Source of the DNA: an uncultured Kordia sp.
GTDB lineage: Bacteria > Bacteroidota > Bacteroidia > Flavobacteriales > Flavobacteriaceae
Assembly: GCA_913054565.1 (NCBI GenBank)
Contig: CAJXHW010000063.1
Location: forward strand, 1 to 9,023
DNA length: 9,023 nucleotides
Direction: 5' to 3'
The translations under genes were made by a program, and so were the position numbers. This document shows positions 6,234 through 9,023 of the stretch, in pieces. Within the stretch, counting starts at the first letter, position 1. The number at the start of each line of letters is the position of its first letter. The notes under the pieces are model-generated. The model was not told the DNA's origin, made no database searches, and saw nothing but the letters and a program-made list of their open reading frames with translations.

Positions 6234-9011
6234 TTACATTACTAACTTTTTTTGAGATGGTTTAAATTTTGTTAATATGATTCCGTCAACAGCTTTCTCA
6301 TATTCTTCCATTGTAGGAGTTCTACCTAAAATTGTAGATAATACAACTACTGGTGTAGAGGATAATAAAGACTCTCCTTTTTTCTCTCCTGAATCTTTCA
6401 CTACTCTTCCTTGAAATAAACGTGTAGAAGTAGCCATTACAGTATCTCCTGGTTCAGCCTTTTCTTGATTACCCATACATAAGTTACATCCTGGACGCTC
6501 TAAGTATAATAAATTCTCATATTTAGTACGTGCTAAACCTTTTGGTGCATTATCATCAAATTCAAATCCTGAGTATTTTTGTAATACTTCCCAGTCCCCT
6601 TCTTCTTTTAATTCGTCAACAATATTATAGGTTGGTGGGGCAACAACTAAAGGTGCTTTAAATTCAACTTTACCTTGCTGTGCTTCAATATTTTTCAACA
6701 TTTGAGCCAATATTTGCATGTCTCCTTTATGTACCATACAAGATCCTACAAATCCTAAATCTACTTGTTTAGTTCCTCCATAATATGATAATGGTCTAAT
6801 ATTATCATGTGTATAACGTTTAGAAACATCTTCGTTGTTTACATCTGGGTCGGCAATCATCGGTTCGGCAATTTGGTCTAAATCAACCACAACCTCTGCA
6901 AAGTATTTAGCATCTGCATCTGGTTTTAAAGCTGGCTTAGAGCCTGACTGTAATTCCTGAATTCTATTATTAGCTTTATCTACTAAGCCTTTAAGCATTT
7001 GTTTTTCGTTATCCATTCCCTTATCAATCATGATTTGGATACGGCCTCTAGCAATTTCTAAAGATTCTATTAATGTTTCTTCTTCTGAAATACAAATAGA
7101 TGCTTTCGCTTTCATTTCTGCAGTCCAATCAGTAAATGTAAAAGCTTGATCGGCAGTTAAGGTACCAATGTGCACCTCTATAATTCGTCCTTGAAATACG
7201 TTATCTCCTCCAAACTGGTTTAACATTTGCTCTTGCGTTGCGTGCACTACATCACGGAAATCCATATAAGATTTCATATCACCTTTAAAAGTAACTTTTA
7301 CTGATTCTGGAATTGGCATTGTAGCTTCACCTGTTGCTAAAGCTAAGGCTACTGTTCCTGAATCGGCACCAAAAGCAACTCCTTTAGACATACGTGTATG
7401 AGAATCTCCTCCAATAATTACATCCCAGTCATCCACAGCTATATCATTTAATACTTTATGAATAACATCAGTCATTGCATGGTATTTTCCTTTAGGATCA
7501 CGAGCAGTAACTAATCCAAAATCGTTCATAAACTTCATTAATCTTGGAATGTTAGCTTTTGACTTATCATCCCAAACAGAGGCTGTATGACATCCTGATT
7601 GGTAACCTGCATCGACGATTGGAGAAACCACAGTAGCAGCCATCATTTCCAATTCTTGAGAAGTCATCAACCCAGTAGTATCTTGAGAACCTACAATATT
7701 AACTTCAACACGAACATCAGAACCAGCGTGTAAGGTTTTACCCGGCGTAGTTCCTACTGCATTTTTATTAAATATTTTTTCTACTGCTGTTAATCCTTGC
7801 CCTTCATGAGAAATTTCTTTTGACGTAGCATATACTAGAGGAACCTCAATTCCTAAAGTTTTAGCAGCAAATGTTTGTAATTTTTTACCAAAAACAACAG
7901 CATAAGAACCTCCTGCTTTCATAAACTCCATTTTTTGTGGTGTAAATGCTGCTGAAACATCTTTTAAAAATGTGTCTCCGTTATATAGTTTCTTTTCTTT
8001 TGTATTAATAGTAAGAACAGTTCCTGTTTCAACAGAGTATTCTTGCTTTAAAACTGGCTCTCCATCTTGATCTACTATTGTATTTCCTTCAGCATCTTTT
8101 TGTTTTACCCAGTTTTTAAGATCTAATCCAATACCTCCAGTTACACCAACTGTTGTTAAGAAAATTGGAGAGATCCCATTTGTTCCAGCAATTACTGGAG
8201 CTATATTAATAAAGGGCACAAATGGGCTTGCCTTAACACCTGTCCATAATGCTACGTTATTTACACCAGACATTCTTGAAGACCCAACTCCCATTGTTCC
8301 TTTTTCAGCAACTAACATTACACGTTTATCTGGATGCTGCCCTTTTAAGGCTAACAATTCATTTTGCATTTCTTTATTATGCTCAAATAAACACTGTCCA
8401 TGTAATTCACGATCGGATCTTGAATGGGCATCACCTCCTGGAGACAATAAATCTGTAGAAATATCTCCTACTCCTGCAACATATGTTACCACCTTAATTT
8501 CCTCTTCTACCTCGGGTAGTTTTGTAAAGAATTCTGCTTGTGCGTAACTTTCTATAATATCTTTCGCTATCTCACTTCCACTCTTGTAAGCTACTTCTAA
8601 ACGCTCCATATCTGCCTCATATAAAAACACTTGTGTTTTTAAAACTTTAGCAGCTTCATTTGCGATTGATTCATCATTACCTAAAGCTAAATCTAATAAA
8701 ACTTCTACTGAAGGTCCACCTTTCATATGAGATAATTGCTCTAAAGCAAAAGCAGGTGATATTTCTTCAACCACTGCTTCACCAAGAATAATTTCTTTTA
8801 AAAACTTAGCTTTAACTCCTGCAGCGCTAGTAGTTCCTGGTAAAACATTATAGATAAAAAAGTTAAGAGACTCTTCTCTATGCTCATTATTTACATCCTT
8901 AATTTGTAAAATAATATTATTTAAAAGCTCGCTTCCATCAATTGGTTTAGGATGTAATCCTTGGCTTTTTCTTTCTTCAATCTCTTTAGGATAATCTGAG
9001 TATATATTCAT
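6234..9011 (-). CDS. acnB: Bifunctional aconitate hydratase 2 / 2-methylisocitrate dehydratase
   Basis: AcnB-type [4Fe-4S] aconitase. It acts in the TCA cycle and, as known for the family, can also hydrate 2-methyl-cis-aconitate in propionate metabolism. It has 925 residues, versus 865 in E. coli. AcnB domain order is clear: a HEAT-like N-terminal region (about 1-165), then the swivel domain with GVGSSRMSG (241-249), then the catalytic domains. Key motifs include GSQDTTGLMT (441-450), GGDSHTR (534-540), and cluster ligands Cys758 (GSCMVH), Cys842 and Cys845 (PGCNLCMGNQ). Compared by memory with E. coli, extra segments lie near 301-322, 503-512 and 815-838, and the C-terminal tail is shorter. 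The start codon is ATG at 9011, giving MNIYSDYPKEIEERKSQGLHPKPID, an AcnB-like N-terminus. Only 12 nt upstream are visible, so its promoter lies outside the window. It ends 216 nt before the second aconitase and has its own terminator. Confidence 0.97.
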   Translation of the reverse strand: MNIYSDYPKEIEERKSQGLHPKPIDGSELLNNIILQIKDVNNEHREESLNFFIYNVLPGTTSAAGVKAKFLKEIILGEAVVEEISPAFALEQLSHMKGGPSVEVLLDLALGNDESIANEAAKVLKTQVFLYEADMERLEVAYKSGSEIAKDIIESYAQAEFFTKLPEVEEEIKVVTYVAGVGDISTDLLSPGGDAHSRSDRELHGQCLFEHNKEMQNELLALKGQHPDKRVMLVAEKGTMGVGSSRMSGVNNVALWTGVKASPFVPFINIAPVIAGTNGISPIFLTTVGVTGGIGLDLKNWVKQKDAEGNTIVDQDGEPVLKQEYSVETGTVLTINTKEKKLYNGDTFLKDVSAAFTPQKMEFMKAGGSYAVVFGKKLQTFAAKTLGIEVPLVYATSKEISHEGQGLTAVEKIFNKNAVGTTPGKTLHAGSDVRVEVNIVGSQDTTGLMTSQELEMMAATVVSPIVDAGYQSGCHTASVWDDKSKANIPRLMKFMNDFGLVTARDPKGKYHAMTDVIHKVLNDIAVDDWDVIIGGDSHTRMSKGVAFGADSGTVALALATGEATMPIPESVKVTFKGDMKSYMDFRDVVHATQEQMLNQFGGDNVFQGRIIEVHIGTLTADQAFTFTDWTAEMKAKASICISEEETLIESLEIARGRIQIMIDKGMDNEKQMLKGLVDKANNRIQELQSGSKPALKPDADAKYFAEVVVDLDQIAEPMIADPDVNNEDVSKRYTHDNIRPLSYYGGTKQVDLGFVGSCMVHKGDMQILAQMLKNIEAQQGKVEFKAPLVVAPPTYNIVDELKEEGDWEVLQKYSGFEFDDNAPKGLARTKYENLLYLERPGCNLCMGNQEKAEPGDTVMATSTRLFQGRVVKDSGEKKGESLLSSTPVVVLSTILGRTPTMEEYEKAVDGIILTKFKPSQKKLVM

Positions 9012-9023
9012 AAAAAGTTTATT

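Overview
The window looks like chromosomal housekeeping DNA from an AT-rich member of the Bacteroidota, most likely Flavobacteriaceae. Four things point there: the protein sequences themselves (flavobacterial-style FolE N-terminus, a long ~925-residue AcnB, a ~755-residue mitochondrial-type aconitase); A/T-rich leaders with no Shine-Dalgarno-like motif before any start codon; two matches to the Bacteroidota -7 promoter box TAnnTTTG at sensible positions; and strongly AT-biased codon use. Genus cannot be assigned by eye.

Layout. Positions 1-220 are AT-rich non-coding DNA with a candidate promoter about 65 nt before the first gene. On the + strand follow folE (GTP cyclohydrolase I, 221-880), cysS (cysteinyl-tRNA synthetase, 926-2401), yidD (small membrane-insertion factor, 2439-2675) and a family 2 glycosyltransferase (2710-3696). 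The gaps are 45, 37 and 34 nt, so they may form one operon. However, a well-formed intrinsic terminator (2407-2438) fills the cysS-yidD gap and ends exactly at the yidD start codon. The run ends in a very long perfect inverted repeat (3681-3742), placed as a bidirectional terminator against the convergent - strand genes.

On the - strand are two distantly related aconitases: acnB (6234-9011, start codon 12 nt inside the right edge) and, downstream of it, a mitochondrial-type aconitase (3750-6017). The 216 nt between them hold an acnB terminator (6129-6161) and then a candidate promoter for the second gene (6053-6060), so they are probably separate transcription units. Both enzymes interconvert citrate and isocitrate in the TCA cycle; AcnB-type enzymes can also serve the 2-methylcitrate cycle.

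I corrected three gene starts relative to the longest open frames: yidD to 2439, the glycosyltransferase to 2710, and aconitase to 6017. I saw no tRNA, rRNA, CRISPR array, insertion sequence, prophage or defence gene, and no evidence for a novel system. The points most worth a second look are regulatory: the terminator abutting yidD, the 25-bp perfect inverted repeat between the convergent genes, and the paired aconitases with separate signals.
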